From contig CALWPV010000123.1 of assembly GCA_944383515.1 (NCBI GenBank), positions 1-52,322 on the forward strand: a stretch of DNA of 52,322 nucleotides, given 5' to 3'. This document shows, piece after piece, positions 51,241-52,322 of the stretch. The notes beneath the pieces are model-generated. The model did no database searches, was not told the origin of the DNA, and was given only the letters and a program-made list of their open reading frames with translations. The DNA comes from an uncultured Clostridia bacterium (GTDB lineage: Bacteria; Bacillota; Clostridia; Lachnospirales; Bianqueaceae). Within the stretch, counting starts at the first letter, position 1. Each line of letters opens with the position of its first letter. A program made the position numbers and the translations under genes.

Positions 51241-51954
51241 TTATTGATTTTTATTCACAATACGAGTTTCGTAAGCGCCGGTTTCAATATCGATAAAACG
51301 GACAAAGAGCGAAACCTTGTTGTCTTCATTGAGACTTTGCCATAGTAGATCGGTGAAGTCGTTTAAGTTGTTGGGAATGGAAATGAGCTTGGGTTCGCCC
51401 TCGAAGCTGGGCAGCGGATCGCCATCGCCCTGATAGGTGTGAATAAAGTGTCCCTGTCCCGGCTGCGCGTTATTATACGAAAACGTAAACCGCAGGCAAG
51501 AAGAGGGATCGCCGTTTTCTGTTTTTAAAATAGAAAGGGCGTAGTTGTAAAGGCCGCTTTCAATGTGCAGAATACCGGAAATGCGAGGCGTGTAGTTGGG
51601 CGCGTCGGGCTCGAACTGACGGGTTCTGAGTGCCTGTTCAAAGGTCTGCTGCTTGTCCATGAGCTGGTAAATGGTGTCGGTTTGGTCACCGTTGGTTACA
51701 ATGGTTTTATTGCCCATAACACGGACAGGAGCGTAAATAATGAGACTGGGATCTACCAGCTTAGAGGGATCATACGCCTCGGTACGAATGCCCTCGCCCT
51801 CTTCTACAAAAATGCGATTGCGGCTGTTTTCGCTGCGGCCCATAATAAAATAGGCGACAACGGCCTTTGTGCCATCCGCGCTGCGACCAATAACAATACC
51901 GCGGCCGGGGTAAGCGTTTTCCCGAAGTTGCTGTTCAATGGATAAAATGTTCAT
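51241..51954 (-). CDS. purO: IMP cyclohydrolase, PurO type
   Basis: This 237-residue enzyme resembles the archaeal-type IMP cyclohydrolase: [35 protein letters not shown] at the start (internal stretch quoted in parts GRGIVIGRS and [10 protein letters not shown]). It closes the last ring to give IMP. It is the first gene after the riboswitch and is followed by its partner transformylase. Confidence 0.9.
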   Translation of the reverse strand: MNILSIEQQLRENAYPGRGIVIGRSADGTKAVVAYFIMGRSENSRNRIFVEEGEGIRTEAYDPSKLVDPSLIIYAPVRVMGNKTIVTNGDQTDTIYQLMDKQQTFEQALRTRQFEPDAPNYTPRISGILHIESGLYNYALSILKTENGDPSSCLRFTFSYNNAQPGQGHFIHTYQGDGDPLPSFEGEPKLISIPNNLNDFTDLLWQSLNEDNKVSLFVRFIDIETGAYETRIVNKNQ

Positions 51955-51985
51955 AGAATCCTCCGTTTCATATACTCACCAAACC

Positions 51986-52021
51986 AAAAAGGGCAGCATC
52001 GTACACAGGTACGCGCTGCCC
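51986..52021 (-). terminator. Riboswitch-controlled intrinsic terminator
   Basis: On the minus strand GGGCAGC (52021-52015) pairs with GCTGCCC (51997-51991), with an inner GTAC/GTAC stem, followed by TTTTT. The 5-prime arm shares GGGC with the riboswitch pseudoknot, so ligand binding and termination exclude each other. Confidence 0.88.
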
Positions 52022-52092
52022 AGACGGTCGGCATAACTTAGGTATACTGCTCCCCGGTGGTTGGCCACCTTGATTTCCGTCAGTTGCAGCAT
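52018..52092 (-). promoter_or_regulatory. ZTP (pfl) riboswitch
   Basis: Read on the minus strand, the order is ATGCTGC, ACTGACGGAAAT, the hairpin GGTGG/CCACC, the conserved CCGGGGAGC, then the closing arm GCAGTAT and, after a linker, GCCGACCGTCTGGGC. This matches the ZTP aptamer, which senses ZTP/ZMP when folate is short. It controls purO, AICAR transformylase and purC, the enzymes that consume AICAR. Confidence 0.9.
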
Positions 52093-52108
52093 CCTTTTAA
52101 TTTCCTCT

Positions 52109-52137
52109 ATCATATCATTTTCGCCGCGGACTGTCAA
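52109..52137 (-). promoter_or_regulatory. Sigma-70 promoter of the pur operon
   Basis: On the minus strand TTGACA (52137-52132) and TATGAT (52114-52109) are 17 bases apart. Transcription would begin about 10 bases before the riboswitch. Confidence 0.9.
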
Positions 52138-52189
52138 TGTAGAGATTTTTTTAAGACAGTGTCAAGATGTTGTGGAGTTTTTTCTTGAC

Positions 52190-52205
52190 AAACTCCCGGG
52201 AGTTT
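52190..52205. promoter_or_regulatory. Perfect 16-bp palindrome beside a TTGACA box
   Basis: AAACTCCCGGGAGTTT is a perfect palindrome. It overlaps a plus-strand TTGACA (52185-52190) by one base. It may be an operator for a gene to the right. Confidence 0.5.
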
Positions 52206-52231
52206 TACAGTTGAATAAATCAAAAATACCT

Positions 52232-52260
52232 TGCAGGCCGCATAAAGCCTGCATTTTTTT
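52232..52260 (+). terminator. Intrinsic terminator or attenuator near the right edge
   Basis: TGCAGGC and GCCTGCA form a hairpin followed by seven T. No plus-strand gene lies just upstream, so it may attenuate a leader transcript starting near 52185. Confidence 0.6.
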
Positions 52261-52301
52261 GTCAAATTTTATGTTTTTATCTGTACTTGTTTGTGATAGT
52301 G

Positions 52302-52310
52302 TGTTATAAT
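52302..52310 (+). promoter_or_regulatory. Extended -10 element at the right edge
   Basis: TGTTATAAT is a perfect extended -10 (TGnTATAAT). No good -35 is seen. It would serve a gene beyond the window. Confidence 0.4.
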
Positions 52311-52322
52311 AAAAAGAAAAGA

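Overview
The window looks like a piece of a Clostridia-type Firmicute chromosome. Supporting signs are strong GGAGG ribosome-binding sites almost everywhere, TTGACA/TATAAT-type promoters, an atpBEF-AGDC operon, a stand-alone AICAR transformylase beside an archaeal-type IMP cyclohydrolase under a ZTP riboswitch, a subtype I-C-like CRISPR repeat, and roughly even base composition by eye. I cannot name the genus. No rRNA or tRNA gene was recognised.

Left edge (1-1713): the distal end of a CRISPR array (three repeats, the last degenerate), a decayed stretch, then two overlapping plus-strand genes: an unknown protein and a YgjP/SprT-like zinc metalloprotease. From 1736 to 15851 lies the most interesting part of the window. 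It is a 17-gene minus-strand cluster that encodes a complete ubiquitin-like conjugation system: a beta-grasp Ubl, an E1 (ThiF/UBA type), an E2 (UBC fold) and a JAB/JAMM isopeptidase. Around these lie a transglutaminase-like cysteine protease, a ClpP-like serine protease, an SPFH-type scaffold, zinc-ribbon and membrane-anchored proteins, an AAA-like protein, a TPR-like protein and two VirD4/TraG-type ATPases. There is no relaxase and no type IV secretion channel, so this is not a conjugation module. An internal terminator separates a head section (winged-helix regulator, first ATPase, TPR-like and two small proteins) from the Ubl section. A divergent sigma-like gene starts at 15986. Three proteins of the Ubl section share an LPPRR/PPPLPPR linear motif.

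Region 17053-23337 is ordinary accessory metabolism and repair: a GH78 rhamnosidase, an orphan histidine-kinase-type ATPase, an XRE regulator, and an operon of a DUF1848 protein, Tag, a GNAT acetyltransferase and Ogt. At 23593-25856 an AT-rich AAA ATPase plus HEPN ribonuclease pair, probably anti-phage, sits between two 51-bp near-identical palindromic repeats. After it come a CCG-domain-like protein, a lipoprotein, a CcdA/TlpA redox pair, an ASCH protein, a gene fragment, DUF2200, SbcD/SbcC, a sugar O-acetyltransferase, an AraC regulator with a MATE pump, MalQ, a TIM-barrel sugar isomerase with its own promoter and operator, a second MATE pump, and three small membrane or cysteine-cluster proteins.

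Region 42617-49077 is the F1Fo ATP synthase operon. It has no separate delta gene: the C-terminal delta domain is fused to the front of the alpha subunit, and subunit c carries a signal-peptide-like extension. The right end (49155-52137, minus strand) is a purO-AICAR transformylase-purC operon controlled by a textbook promoter, a ZTP riboswitch and an intrinsic terminator. The last 180 bases hold a palindrome, a terminator and a promoter that would serve a gene beyond the window.
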